This document shows, piece by piece, positions 18,177 to 27,637 of a stretch of DNA of 64,000 nt; positions within the stretch are counted from its first letter, which is position 1, and each line of letters opens with the position of its first letter. A program made the position numbers and the translations under genes. Under the pieces are notes generated by a model. The model was not told the origin of the DNA and made no database searches. It worked only from the letters and a program-made list of their open reading frames with translations. The stretch is from Gillisia sp. Hel_I_86 (GTDB lineage Bacteria > Bacteroidota > Bacteroidia > Flavobacteriales > Flavobacteriaceae), in contig NZ_VISE01000001.1 in the NCBI RefSeq assembly GCF_007827275.1, positions 620,001 to 684,000 on the forward strand, given 5' to 3'.

Positions 18177-20813
18177 TTAACTAGCGAAAACTTTCTCACC
18201 TTTAGACTCTTTCTCTTTCAATTCTTTTACAAGATCTAGGGCATCAGGAACCACATCGCTACATAAAACTATTAAAGTTCCTTTACGAGCATGAGATACA
18301 GCATATATTATGGCATCCCTTTCTGAGGGTATAATTGTAATTTTCTTATTAGGGTCTTTCATTTTGATGCCGGTTTCCAGCATATTTATAAGTTCTTCTT
18401 CTGTTTTGCCCCTTAAATGTTTGTCCTGTCTAATAATTATTTCGTCAAACATATCAGCAGCAATGCTACCCATTTCATTATTATCTTCTACTCGCCTATC
18501 CCCAATACCAGCGATAATACCCACTCTAACTGTACATTCAAGTTTATCTGTGAATTTTTTGAGCGCACGCATACCTGCCGGATTATGGGCATAATCTAAT
18601 AGGATTTTAAAATTTTCGAACTCAAAAAGATTTAGTCTCCCCGGAGTTTGTGCAGGAGAAGGTATAAACGTTTCCAAACCGGCTTTCATGTCTTCAATAC
18701 TAATACCTCTTACATTAGCCGCTATTACCGCTGCCAATACATTTTGAACCATAAAATCTGCTTTGCCTCCATAAGTTAATGGAATTTCTTCAGCACGCAT
18801 TATACGCATTTTCCAAGAACCTCTACAAAGCGTTACATATCCATTTTCATAAACGGCAGTTATACCCCCTTTTCTTTGTAATGCCTTAATCCTAGGGTTC
18901 TCCTCATCCATAGAAAACAGTGCTAAATTACAAGATAAATCTTTCCTCATTTCGTACACTAGATCATCATCTGCATTTAAAATAGCATAACCATCCGGCA
19001 GTACGGTTTCAGGTAAAACACCTTTAACTTTCGCTAACTGCTCTATGGTATGAATTCCTTTGAGTCCGAGATGGTCTGCAGCGACGTTGGTAACTATAGC
19101 GACATCGCAATGTGCAAAGCCAAGACCTGCCCTTAGCAAACCGCCTCTTGCACATTCCAAGACAGCAAAGTTAACCGTAGGATCCCTTAATACAAATTCT
19201 GCACTGGACGGCCCTGTACAATCGCCTCTCATTAAAAGTCTATTTTGGATATAAACCCCATCACTAGTTGTATATCCTACCCTATAACCTTTTAATTTAG
19301 CCATATGTGCAATTAGTCTACTAGTAGTTGTCTTACCATTGGTTCCAGTAATTGCAACAATTGGAATTCTACCAGTATTTCCTTGGGTAGGAAATAATTT
19401 ATCCACCACAGGTGATGCTACATTTCTAGGAAGACCTGTTGTTGGTGCTAAATGCATTCTAAATCCAGGACCGGCATTTACTTCTAAAACCGCACCCCCG
19501 GTTTCAAATAAAGGTTGGCTGATATCGGTGGTCATAATATCGATTCCGCAGATATCCAGATCTATTATTTTTGAAATTCTTTCTGCCATAGATACATTTG
19601 CAGGATGAACAATATCTGTAATATCTTCCGCAGTACCTCCTGTACTTAAATTTGCCGTATCCTTTAAGACTAGTTTTTCATTTTTTGGAAGTACCGAGAT
19701 CAAAGTATATCCGGCATCTTCTATTATTGTTTCTGTTAATTTATTTATTGTGATTTGCGTGAGTACCTTTTCATGTCCAAAACCTCTTCTCGGATCCCTG
19801 TTTACCTCTTTAATTAAATCTTCAATACTTGATTCTCCATCCCCAATTACATGGGCTGGAGTTCTTTTTGCAGCAGCAACCAACACATTATTAATCACCA
19901 ATAATCTATAATCTTCTCCTGTAATATATTTCTCTACAATTACACGATTGGAAACTTCCTTGGCAGCATTAAACGCTTCTATTGCTTCTTTATACGTATG
20001 TATGTTTACTGTAATCCCTCTGCCGTGATTTCCATCTATAGGTTTAATTACCAATGGATAGCCCACATAATTACAAACCTTCTCGAGATTGCTTTCTAAA
20101 GAAAGAATCTTCCCTCTGGGTACAGCAATTTCAGCTTGCTCCAATAAATCTTTTGTATCTTCTTTATCGCATGCCAACTCTACTCCTATACTGCTCGTTT
20201 CTGAAGTTACTGTTGCCTGAATTCTTTTTTGATTGGCCCCATATCCTAACTGACACAGAGAATATTTATTTAATCTAATCCAAGGAATACCTCTACTTTC
20301 TGCTTCTTCAACTATAGAACCCGTGCTAGGTCCCAATCTTTCAGACTCCCTTAACTCCCTCATATGCTGGATATCTTTATCCAAATCGTAATCTTTAGCA
20401 GAAATTAAAGCCTTACATATTTCAACGGATGCTTTGGCAGCGTAACGACCAACACTTTCTTCCATATAAGAAAAAACCACATTATACACACCCTTTTCTC
20501 CATATCCCCTAGTTCTCCCAAAGCCGGTATCCATGCCTGCCAAGGTTTGAATTTCCAGCGCGATGTGTTCTATAATATGCCCCATCCAAGTACCTTCATC
20601 TACACGTTCAAAAAAACCACCCGGAGTTCCCACAGAACATCTATGAGAATACAAACTAGGAAACATCTTTTTTAACCGATCTGAAAACCCGGGAACTTTA
20701 TTAGATGGAAATTCTTCCATCTTCCCTAGATCAAGTACCATTACTATTAATTTATGTCGGCGAACTGACCAATAGTTAGGACCACGCATCGCATTTATTT
20801 CTAGGATCTTCAT
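18177..20813 (-). CDS. cphA: Cyanophycin synthetase
   Basis: This 878-residue enzyme builds cyanophycin, a polymer of aspartate with arginine side groups, using two ATP per building block. An N-terminal domain (about 1-160) carries HIIEH at 79-83. In cyanobacterial CphA, from memory, similar residues trim polymer into primers. The ATP-grasp domain (about 165-480) includes VIKPIDGNHGRGI and the metal-binding LEVNAGPGFRMH. The Mur-ligase-like domain (about 482-870) has the P-loop GTNGKTTTS at 490-498 and the ARGG and DYAHNP segments. All three domains look intact and the length is normal. It diverges from cphB across 112 bases. Confidence 0.96.
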   Translation of the reverse strand: MKILEINAMRGPNYWSVRRHKLIVMVLDLGKMEEFPSNKVPGFSDRLKKMFPSLYSHRCSVGTPGGFFERVDEGTWMGHIIEHIALEIQTLAGMDTGFGRTRGYGEKGVYNVVFSYMEESVGRYAAKASVEICKALISAKDYDLDKDIQHMRELRESERLGPSTGSIVEEAESRGIPWIRLNKYSLCQLGYGANQKRIQATVTSETSSIGVELACDKEDTKDLLEQAEIAVPRGKILSLESNLEKVCNYVGYPLVIKPIDGNHGRGITVNIHTYKEAIEAFNAAKEVSNRVIVEKYITGEDYRLLVINNVLVAAAKRTPAHVIGDGESSIEDLIKEVNRDPRRGFGHEKVLTQITINKLTETIIEDAGYTLISVLPKNEKLVLKDTANLSTGGTAEDITDIVHPANVSMAERISKIIDLDICGIDIMTTDISQPLFETGGAVLEVNAGPGFRMHLAPTTGLPRNVASPVVDKLFPTQGNTGRIPIVAITGTNGKTTTSRLIAHMAKLKGYRVGYTTSDGVYIQNRLLMRGDCTGPSSAEFVLRDPTVNFAVLECARGGLLRAGLGFAHCDVAIVTNVAADHLGLKGIHTIEQLAKVKGVLPETVLPDGYAILNADDDLVYEMRKDLSCNLALFSMDEENPRIKALQRKGGITAVYENGYVTLCRGSWKMRIMRAEEIPLTYGGKADFMVQNVLAAVIAANVRGISIEDMKAGLETFIPSPAQTPGRLNLFEFENFKILLDYAHNPAGMRALKKFTDKLECTVRVGIIAGIGDRRVEDNNEMGSIAADMFDEIIIRQDKHLRGKTEEELINMLETGIKMKDPNKKITIIPSERDAIIYAVSHARKGTLIVLCSDVVPDALDLVKELKEKESKGEKVFAS

Positions 20814-20925
20814 TGTTATCTATTTATTTGATTTTTCCCTACTTGGAAAGAAATGTATTTTTGACTGTAATTTATGTATAGGTAAAATATTAAACTATTT
20901 TTACGCCAAAATTTAATTTTTAATT

Positions 20926-21780
20926 ATGATTAAAGGAACTTTAATTCCCATTGGAGGGAATGAAGATAAAGGATTTCATAAAGCAGATAGGTTTCGACTA
21001 GATTATATTAGCCAGGGAATTTTGTCTAGGGTAGTAAAAGAAAGCGGAGGAAAAGATTCGAAAATTTTGGTGATCACTACAGCTTCTGGCATTCCAGAAA
21101 TAGTAGGCAAAAATTATATTGATGCGTTTGATCTTTTGGGATGCCATAATGTGCAAACATTATTTATAGACTCTAAAATAGATGCTGACTTAGAGGAAAA
21201 CCTTGAAATGTTGAAAAATGCCGATTGCATTATGCTTTCTGGAGGGAATCAGTCTAAAATCACAACTAAGATAAAAAACACACAATTTCACAAAATTTTA
21301 TTAGAGCGTTACCAGAACGAAGAAATAGTAGTAGCAGGAACCAGCGCTGGCGCAATGTGCATGTCCATGGAAATGATCATAGGGGGAAGTAGTAAAGAAT
21401 CGTTTATAAAAGCCGCTACTAAAATGCGTGAGGGAATGTCATTAATTCCAGAAATAATTATAGACACCCATTTTATTCAAAGAGGACGTTTTGGAAGATT
21501 ATCTGAAGCCGTGGCGCGCTATTATGATCGTATAGGAATTGGGTTGGCAGAAGATACCGGATTGGTTATTAAAAAAGGAAACTATTGTGAGATAATTGGC
21601 TCAGGGATGGTCATTGTTTTCGATCCTGGAAAACTTACCCACAATAATTTTGATATCCTGAAAGATGGCACACCGCTTACCATGACAAATTTAATTACCC
21701 ATGTACTTTCATCTGGGGATTGTTTTGATATCGATAAACGAAAAGTTAAAGTTTTGACCGTCGAAGAACATATGCTATAA
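20926..21780 (+). CDS. cphB: Cyanophycinase
   Basis: A 284-residue serine peptidase of family S51 that cuts cyanophycin to beta-Asp-Arg dipeptides. The nucleophile elbow GTSAGAM places Ser140 as the catalytic residue. IMLSGGNQSK (103-111) and DTHFIQRGRFGRL are also characteristic of CphB. There is no signal peptide, so the enzyme is cytoplasmic, as expected for turnover of an internal store. It is divergent from cphA, with the short shared promoter region between them. The isoaspartyl peptidase that could finish the degradation follows on the other strand. Confidence 0.96.
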   Translation: MIKGTLIPIGGNEDKGFHKADRFRLDYISQGILSRVVKESGGKDSKILVITTASGIPEIVGKNYIDAFDLLGCHNVQTLFIDSKIDADLEENLEMLKNADCIMLSGGNQSKITTKIKNTQFHKILLERYQNEEIVVAGTSAGAMCMSMEMIIGGSSKESFIKAATKMREGMSLIPEIIIDTHFIQRGRFGRLSEAVARYYDRIGIGLAEDTGLVIKKGNYCEIIGSGMVIVFDPGKLTHNNFDILKDGTPLTMTNLITHVLSSGDCFDIDKRKVKVLTVEEHML

Positions 21781-21978
21781 AATATTTTTTTAAAAAGCTG
21801 AATAAAAAAAGTTGAAATAAGGTGTAAGAATATCCGAAGAACTGTAGTATTAGCAGATCTCTCAGAATTACACCTTAATGAGTGATTTAAACTTACCTAA
21901 ACAAATTAATTGTGGCTTAAGCCTTGCTAATTTAAGATTGGTTGATTGTTCCAACGGAATCCGTCATTTGAATTGGCA

Positions 21979-22914
21979 CTAATTTTCATATATTAAAACT
22001 TCCTCTATTCCAATAGAAGATTTACATGCCCTATACATGCCCTCTGTATTAAAGGGCATGGAAATATTGCCTTTTGCATCTACAGCAATTAAGCCTCCAT
22101 CTCCTCCAATGCTTAAGATTCGTTTATTTATTACCTCGTTACATGCAGCTTCCAAAGACATGCCTTTATATTCCATTAAACAGGAAACGTCGTATGCAAC
22201 GACCCCTCGTATGAAAAATTCCCCACTGCCCGTACAGCTTACAGCGCAAGTTTTGTTGTTGGCATAGTTCCCGGCTCCAATCATTGGACTATCACCCACT
22301 CTTCCCCACTTTTTATTGGTCATTCCTCCTGTTGAAGTAGCCGCTGCAATATTCCCATATTTATCACAGGCAACAGCGCCCACAGTTCCAAATTTGGAAT
22401 CTTTTTTTACCGAATGGTCCAATTGAAAATTGTCGCTTCCCTTTAGATCCTGCCATTGGTTGTAACGAAGTTCATCATAGAAATACGATGCTGGCTCTAA
22501 AGAAAACCCATTGATTTTCGCGAACTCCAATGCGCCATCTCCTGCCAAAAAAACATGCTCGCTCTTATCCATTATATTACGGGCCAAGGAGATTGGATTT
22601 GCAATTCCTGTTATTAAGGAAACTGCCCCAGCTTGTAGTTTATTCCCTTCCATTATAGCTGCATCCATCTCATGTGTACCTTCAGCGGTAAAAACACTTC
22701 CCTTTCCTGCATTGAACAAAGGACAGTTTTCAAGGATGATCACGGCCTTCTCAACTGCATCTATGGAACTTCCTCCATTTTTTAAAACATCGTAGCCTTC
22801 TGTTAAAGCACTTTGCAAGGCATTTTTATAGGCCAATTCTTTTTCCTGGGTCATTTGACCTTTTAAAAGTGTGCCAGCTCCTCCATGTATTGCGATAGAA
22901 AATGTGTTCTTCAT
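21979..22914 (-). CDS. iaaA: Isoaspartyl peptidase / L-asparaginase (Ntn hydrolase)
   Basis: A 311-residue plant-type asparaginase that self-cleaves to expose a catalytic threonine. The cleavage site is FGTVGAVA, giving Thr177 as the nucleophile. IHGGAGT at the N-terminus, the AVSLITGIANPI segment and the GGMTNKKWGRVGDSPMIGAG region are typical. These enzymes split beta-Asp dipeptides, including the beta-Asp-Arg released by cyanophycinase. There is no signal peptide, which fits a cytosolic role. It sits 198 bases from the cphB end, converging on it, so the three enzymes give synthesis, polymer cleavage and dipeptide cleavage. Confidence 0.93.
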   Translation of the reverse strand: MKNTFSIAIHGGAGTLLKGQMTQEKELAYKNALQSALTEGYDVLKNGGSSIDAVEKAVIILENCPLFNAGKGSVFTAEGTHEMDAAIMEGNKLQAGAVSLITGIANPISLARNIMDKSEHVFLAGDGALEFAKINGFSLEPASYFYDELRYNQWQDLKGSDNFQLDHSVKKDSKFGTVGAVACDKYGNIAAATSTGGMTNKKWGRVGDSPMIGAGNYANNKTCAVSCTGSGEFFIRGVVAYDVSCLMEYKGMSLEAACNEVINKRILSIGGDGGLIAVDAKGNISMPFNTEGMYRACKSSIGIEEVLIYEN

Positions 22915-23136
22915 TATGTGTCTTAATTATAAAGGATTCGAAATTAATTAAACAATAAATGACTAGCTTTTATTTTAATCTTTAAACTGTTTGGGTAAAT
23001 ATATTAAATCCTATTTAGACTAAGCGGTGTGAAAAATGTCATTATTTAATAGAACTCCCATTCTCCCTATTAAAATTAATTATTCACCTTTAAGCATTTC
23101 AAACTAAACACTTGTTAAATTATTCAAATTCCCAAC

Positions 23137-23166
23137 TTTGATTTTGTTTTTAATTAGGTAAATTTG
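23137..23166 (+). promoter_or_regulatory. Bacteroidota-type promoter of ilvE
   Basis: TTTG at 23137-23140 and TAAATTTG at 23159-23166 are separated by 18 bases, a full match to the TTTG/TAnnTTTG consensus of Bacteroidota. Transcription would begin near 23172, about 15 bases before the ATG. Confidence 0.75.
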
Positions 23167-23186
23167 CAAATACTAAAACCTAGATA

Positions 23187-24257
23187 ATGAAAAACGATGC
23201 AACCATCGATATTGATATAAAAAGAGTCCCTACCTCTAAAATAGATTCAATAGATTTTGAAGATTTAAAATTCGGGCATATTTTTACAGATCATATGATG
23301 GCTTGCGATTATGAAAATGGATCCTGGCAGGCACCTAAAATAATGCCCTACGGACCTATTTCCATGGAACCTTCTGCAAAGGTTTTTCATTATGGCCAGG
23401 CGGTATTTGAAGGAATGAAAGCCTATAAAGATGATCAAGATCAAATCTGGATGTTTAGGCCAGAGGAGAATCTTAAGCGCATCAATAAATCTTCTAAAAG
23501 AATGGCCATTCCAGAATTTCCGAAAGATTACTTTTTTAATTCTTTGGAGGCCCTGTTGAAATTAGAAAAAGACTGGATTAAAAAAGGCTTTGGAAACTCG
23601 CTATATATTCGGCCTTTTGTGATCGCTACCGAAGCGGGGGTATCGGCTTCCCCAGGAACAAACTACAAATTCATGATTATTTGCTCTCCAGCAAAATCCT
23701 ATTATACAGGAGAAGTTAGGGTGAAATTCTCTGAAAGCTATAGCCGCGCCGCAGATGGTGGTGTTGGTTTTGCAAAAGCAGCAGGAAATTATGGTGCACA
23801 ATTCTATCCAACCCATTTGGCCAAGGAAGAAGGATATCAGCAAATTATCTGGACCGATGCAAATACACATAGATTCCTAGAAGAAGCGGGAACTATGAAT
23901 ATTTTCTTCAGAATAAATGACACTTTAATCACGACCCCTACCAACGACCGGATTTTGGACGGTATTACCAGAAAAAGTTTGATCACTTTGGCTGAAGAGA
24001 ACGATATTAATATTGAAATAAGAAAAGTTCCTGTTCAGGAAATCGTAGATGCCGCTAAGAAAGGGACATTAAAAGAGATTTTTGGTACGGGTACGGCAGC
24101 AGTAATAAATCCAATTGCCGGATTTGGGTATCAAGGCGAGAAACATGAACTGCCAAAATTAACCGATTCTTATGCGAGTTACTTTAAAGATAAATTGATG
24201 AAAATTCAATATAATCTAGCTGAAGATAAGCATGGTTGGAGATATTTAGTGAAATAA
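23187..24257 (+). CDS. ilvE: Branched-chain amino acid aminotransferase
   Basis: A 356-residue class IV PLP aminotransferase that interconverts branched-chain amino acids and their 2-oxo acids. The PLP lysine is K197 in GFAKAAGNYGAQ. The stretch FHYGQAVFEGMKAY (67-80), the arginine-rich RPEENLKRINKSSKRM and the terminal GTGTAAVINPI phosphate-binding loop all fit the IlvE subgroup of about 355 residues. It is monocistronic with a consensus promoter. The preceding 272 bases hold no other recognisable element. Confidence 0.95.
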   Translation: MKNDATIDIDIKRVPTSKIDSIDFEDLKFGHIFTDHMMACDYENGSWQAPKIMPYGPISMEPSAKVFHYGQAVFEGMKAYKDDQDQIWMFRPEENLKRINKSSKRMAIPEFPKDYFFNSLEALLKLEKDWIKKGFGNSLYIRPFVIATEAGVSASPGTNYKFMIICSPAKSYYTGEVRVKFSESYSRAADGGVGFAKAAGNYGAQFYPTHLAKEEGYQQIIWTDANTHRFLEEAGTMNIFFRINDTLITTPTNDRILDGITRKSLITLAEENDINIEIRKVPVQEIVDAAKKGTLKEIFGTGTAAVINPIAGFGYQGEKHELPKLTDSYASYFKDKLMKIQYNLAEDKHGWRYLVK

Positions 24258-24290
24258 ATATTTTAAAACCCAATATAAAAAAGGCCTTAA

Positions 24291-24530
24291 ATGTCATTCT
24301 GAACGCAGCGTAGCGGAGTGAAGAATCTCAACGTAATATTATTATCTCTCTTGAAAAGGGGGATCCCTCCTAGCGTTGGGATGACAATATAACAGAATTG
24401 CCATTCTGAAGGAAACGTAGTGAACTGAAATATCTCAATAATGTAGGTCATCCTGAATTCATTTTAGGATCTTAACAAAACATATTTCTAAATAACAGAA
24501 GCTGAAACAAGTTCAGCTTGACGAAGAAGT
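24291..24530. repeat. Cluster of degenerate dispersed repeats
   Basis: The 362-base gap between ilvE and the MazG-like gene is filled by several diverged copies of the REP-like family. Recognisable pieces are GTCATTCTGAACGCAGCG (24292 on), GCCATTCTGAAGGAAACG (24400 on), GTCATCCTGAATTCATTTTA (24447 on) and GAAACAAGTTCAGCTTGACG (24503 on). A short hairpin TCGCCAATTTGGCGA follows at 24554-24568. No gene is visible. Confidence 0.75.
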
Positions 24531-24619
24531 ATAAATTCAGCGTCTATTCCCCATCGCCAATTTGGCGAAGACAATAATTATTTCAGGATGATGCAGATTT
24601 TATTTAAAAACAACTGAAT

Positions 24620-25006
24620 TTATTTCTCCAAAATCTTCTGGATCTCAGGCTTAAAATAATTGGGGCCTTTAAGCACTTTTCCATCTTCTCTATAGATGGG
24701 TTTTCCGTTTTCCCCGAGCTTGCTCATATTACTTCGCTGAATCTCCTCAAAAACCTCTTCTATTTTATGTTGCATCCCATGTTCTATAATGGTGCCACAT
24801 AAAATATATAACATATCGCCCAAAGCATCTGCCACTTCTGTAAGATCATTATTATTGGCAGCTTCCAGATATTCCTCGTTCTCCTCCTTCATTAAATTAA
24901 AACGAAGCATGTTTTTTGCCCCTCCAAGATCTGCGATAGGTTGATCATTCATTCCCAATCCAAAAGCGGTATGGAATTCTTGTACGGCTTCAATTCTTCT
25001 TTTCAT
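24620..25006 (-). CDS. MazG-like nucleotide pyrophosphohydrolase
   Basis: A 128-residue all-alpha NTP pyrophosphatase-like protein. The metal-binding pattern is EENEEYLEA (an ExxE half) followed by EVADALGDMLYIL (an ExxD half), as in MazG, HisE and dUTPase-2 folds. The tail with GKVLKGPNYFKPEI is frequent in the short phosphoribosyl-ATP-pyrophosphohydrolase-like subgroup. It probably removes non-canonical nucleotides, although its substrate is not defined. It diverges from the 62-residue membrane protein gene across 47 bases. Confidence 0.85.
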   Translation of the reverse strand: MKRRIEAVQEFHTAFGLGMNDQPIADLGGAKNMLRFNLMKEENEEYLEAANNNDLTEVADALGDMLYILCGTIIEHGMQHKIEEVFEEIQRSNMSKLGENGKPIYREDGKVLKGPNYFKPEIQKILEK

Positions 25007-25053
25007 TATAAATTGCGTTTTTAAAAAGTTAACTTTGCCCTAAAATAACAAAA

Positions 25054-25242
25054 ATGTTTAGTACCGGACAATGGATTTTTGCTGCAATATTTTTTCTTTC
25101 GTTTGTAGTAGTAATAATCTTTAGTTATAGAAAAGATATCGCGATCCACAAAAAATACCACAAAGGCAGTTTATACGTCTTGCTTGGCTTTTTGATTTTT
25201 ATTGGATTGTTGTTTGTGATAAAAGCATATTTAAAAAACTAA
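25054..25242 (+). CDS. Small two-helix membrane protein, unknown function
   Basis: The 62-residue product has two hydrophobic helices (about 6-25 and 42-58) joined by a basic loop, RKDIAIHKKYHKGS. It ends KAYLKN. By the positive-inside rule the loop faces the cytoplasm. It has its own start close to the divergent MazG-like gene and is followed by a bidirectional terminator 190 bases later. I recognise this as a typical short flavobacterial membrane protein but cannot assign a function. Confidence 0.7.
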   Translation: MFSTGQWIFAAIFFLSFVVVIIFSYRKDIAIHKKYHKGSLYVLLGFLIFIGLLFVIKAYLKN

Positions 25243-25285
25243 TAATGGATAATTATATGTATAACCGTTTTCTGTCGTAAAAGTT

Positions 25286-25385
25286 CTATCGTCACCCTGA
25301 ATTTATTTCAGGGTCTCAATATTTTAGTGGTTTACATTGAAATGAGATTCTGAAACTCCCGAACGGTCGGGACAGAATGACGTCA
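25286..25385. repeat. REP-like element with three hairpin pieces
   Basis: CACCCTGAATTTATTTCAGGGTCTC (split here over two hairpin arms) starts near 25291, followed by GAGATTCTGAAACTCCCGAA and a CGGTCGGGACAGAATGACG end. It is the same family as the 3.2 kb copy, in inverted arrangement. Confidence 0.75.
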
Positions 25386-25427
25386 TTTTTCAGTTTAGGA
25401 TAATTTACTGCCAAACAAATAATTACT

Positions 25428-25465
25428 AAAAAGCCCCGATAACTTTAGATTATCGAGGCTTTTTT
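25428..25465. terminator. Bidirectional terminator before the DPP III gene
   Basis: AAAAAGCCCCGATAA and TTATCGAGGCTTTTTT form a near-perfect stem with an 8-base loop, with A and T runs on the two sides. It can stop both the 62-residue protein gene and the DPP III-like gene. Confidence 0.85.
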
Positions 25466-25483
25466 CAATCTATTAAATTTTGC

Positions 25484-27544
25484 CTACTCTACCGGTACAG
25501 CAACTTCTTTATTCATTTTCAAAAAATGGTAGTTTTTAGTATACTCCATCATTTGAGATGCAAAATCTTTAGGCTGTGTAACCTTTAAAGCTTTGATCTC
25601 ATTGTTATCATCCATTTCTGCAACCAATACCGGATTTACAAATCCACTATAAGGAGGAGATTTAAACTGTGCATTCCTATCCAGAACTTCTTTGTGGATC
25701 TCTTGATCTACTTTTACTCCGTAGTTTTCTACAAGATTCTTTGCAGCATTAAAATCACCCTCAGACTTGATTCTCTGTGTTTCTTTTAACAACTCTCCAA
25801 ACAATTCGCGTAAACGCTCATAATCCTTGATGTCGAAATACGTTTTTCCATCCCTGGTAACTTTTTCTATAACTCCTTCTTTTTGTCCTTTTTCGAAAAC
25901 CCAAGCGCTTACCCATTGTCTATTACGCATATGGGCTTCTTCTACATCATCCCCAATTTTCAATCTTCTTAACTGGGTCATTAGTCCATTTCTAATATAA
26001 CCATCGTATGCAGCCATTCCAGTTTTCTTCCAATCATCGGTCAAGCCCAATTCCTGGATTTTTGGATCCATTAAGTAATAAAGCCCAACAAGATCTGCTC
26101 TTCCTTCTTCCATCGTAGACGCATAATTCTTTAAGGTTTCTTTGGTTTCTCCAACTCCGGGATTCAATTGCCCGGATGCATGACCTACAACCTCATGAAG
26201 CGCTGTATGCAATTTATCGGCATTTTTTCCATATTCTTCTTCTAATGCAACTTCCTCTTCATCATTGGCAAATTCCTTTAACACACCAGAACTTCCAGCG
26301 TTGTTATAGGCTTCAATAATGTTACCTAAAGAAACAGATTTACTTCCATGAGCGGCCCTAATCCAGTTTGCATTGGGTAAATTCACACCAATTGGCGTAC
26401 TAGGCGACGCATCCCCAGCTTCTCCGGCAACTATTACTGTTTTATAGGTTACTCCAACAACAGATTTCTTTTTGTGTTCTGGCATTAATGGCGAGTTATC
26501 TTCAAACCATTGTACGTTGTCTTCTAAAACCTTCATTTTTTTGGACATTTCAAAATCCTTGATTTGCACAATAGTTTCGTAAGATCCACGGTATCCCAAG
26601 GGATCGTTGTATACTTCAATAAAACTGTTGATGTAATCTATATTTCCTTCGGTGGCTTCAACCCAAGCAACATTATAGTCATCCCAAGTTTGAAGATCCC
26701 CTGTATTATAATATTTAATCAGCAACCCAAGTGCATTTCCTTGCTTTTCATTTTCAGCAACACCTTGTGCTTTCTCTAACCATTTTACAATTTCATCTAT
26801 GGCTGCACCATATAATCCACCGCTTTTCCAAACTTTTTCTACCAGTTGTCCTTTTTCCTTAACCAAAGTAGAATTCAAACCATAAGAAAGTGGCTTGTCT
26901 TTATTTGGGGAAGATTTCTTTTTATAGAATGCTTCGGCCTCTGCGGCAGTTACATCTGGACCATAAAAATTGATGGCAGATCCTTTCAATAAACCTTTGG
27001 ACGGATCTAAGTTCACTTTTTTAGCATCCTTATCGTTAAAGATCACCTCATAAGGCTCCCCTGTAAGTTCTGTTTTGGTTTCAGCTAAAAGCATATCAAA
27101 ATATTCTTTGCCGAATTCAGGCTTTATCTTATCGTTAGCATAATGGTGGTGGATCCCATTAGAGAACCACACTCTTTTCATATACGTTTCAAAAGCATTC
27201 CAATCTGAAGCATCTTTATCTCCAGCATAGGTAGCATAGATGTTTTCTAAGGCATCCCTAATTTCCAGATTGTGTCTATAATTCTGGTCCCACATAATAT
27301 CACGGCCGCTTAATCCAGCTTGTGTAAGGTAGTACACCAATTTCTGCTCTTTAAGCGTTAAATCCTCGAACCCGGGAATTTGATATCGCAAAATTTTGAT
27401 GTCAGCAAATTCTTCTACCTTGTAATCAAACTCAGTTTCGGTAGAAGTTTCCACCTCAGCAATCTCTTTATCCTTATCATCATCCTTGCAGGAATACAAT
27501 AAAGAAGACATTAATACTAATGCCATAATGAATTTAAGTTTCAT
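25484..27544 (-). CDS. Dipeptidyl-peptidase III-like (M49) lipoprotein
   Basis: A 686-residue zinc peptidase. HEVVGH (about 451-456) is the HExxGH motif unique to family M49, with the third ligand in EEGRAD about 25 residues later. M49 enzymes remove dipeptides from the N-terminus of short peptides and are usually cytosolic. Here the ATG at 27544 begins a lipoprotein signal with Cys19 (SLLYSCKDDDKDKE), so the enzyme is probably anchored in the envelope. An upstream in-frame start at 27631 would hide that signal and is unlikely. The gene diverges from the SRPBCC protein. Confidence 0.9.
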   Translation of the reverse strand: MKLKFIMALVLMSSLLYSCKDDDKDKEIAEVETSTETEFDYKVEEFADIKILRYQIPGFEDLTLKEQKLVYYLTQAGLSGRDIMWDQNYRHNLEIRDALENIYATYAGDKDASDWNAFETYMKRVWFSNGIHHHYANDKIKPEFGKEYFDMLLAETKTELTGEPYEVIFNDKDAKKVNLDPSKGLLKGSAINFYGPDVTAAEAEAFYKKKSSPNKDKPLSYGLNSTLVKEKGQLVEKVWKSGGLYGAAIDEIVKWLEKAQGVAENEKQGNALGLLIKYYNTGDLQTWDDYNVAWVEATEGNIDYINSFIEVYNDPLGYRGSYETIVQIKDFEMSKKMKVLEDNVQWFEDNSPLMPEHKKKSVVGVTYKTVIVAGEAGDASPSTPIGVNLPNANWIRAAHGSKSVSLGNIIEAYNNAGSSGVLKEFANDEEEVALEEEYGKNADKLHTALHEVVGHASGQLNPGVGETKETLKNYASTMEEGRADLVGLYYLMDPKIQELGLTDDWKKTGMAAYDGYIRNGLMTQLRRLKIGDDVEEAHMRNRQWVSAWVFEKGQKEGVIEKVTRDGKTYFDIKDYERLRELFGELLKETQRIKSEGDFNAAKNLVENYGVKVDQEIHKEVLDRNAQFKSPPYSGFVNPVLVAEMDDNNEIKALKVTQPKDFASQMMEYTKNYHFLKMNKEVAVPVE

Positions 27545-27637
27545 ATATTTCTGTTTAATTTTCCTACAAATGTAGCAATTAGCAGCTTGATATTTAACTA
27601 TATTAGCATACTGAACCACATTAACACCCAATTTTAA

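Noticed and set aside
18177-24257. ilvE as a member of the cyanophycin cluster
   Set aside because: It has its own consensus promoter and opposite orientation to the isoaspartyl peptidase gene, and its function does not relate to cyanophycin.
24291-24530. Possible tRNA or small RNA between ilvE and the MazG-like gene
   Set aside because: The hairpins match the dispersed repeat blocks; no cloverleaf, CCA end or T-loop consensus is present.
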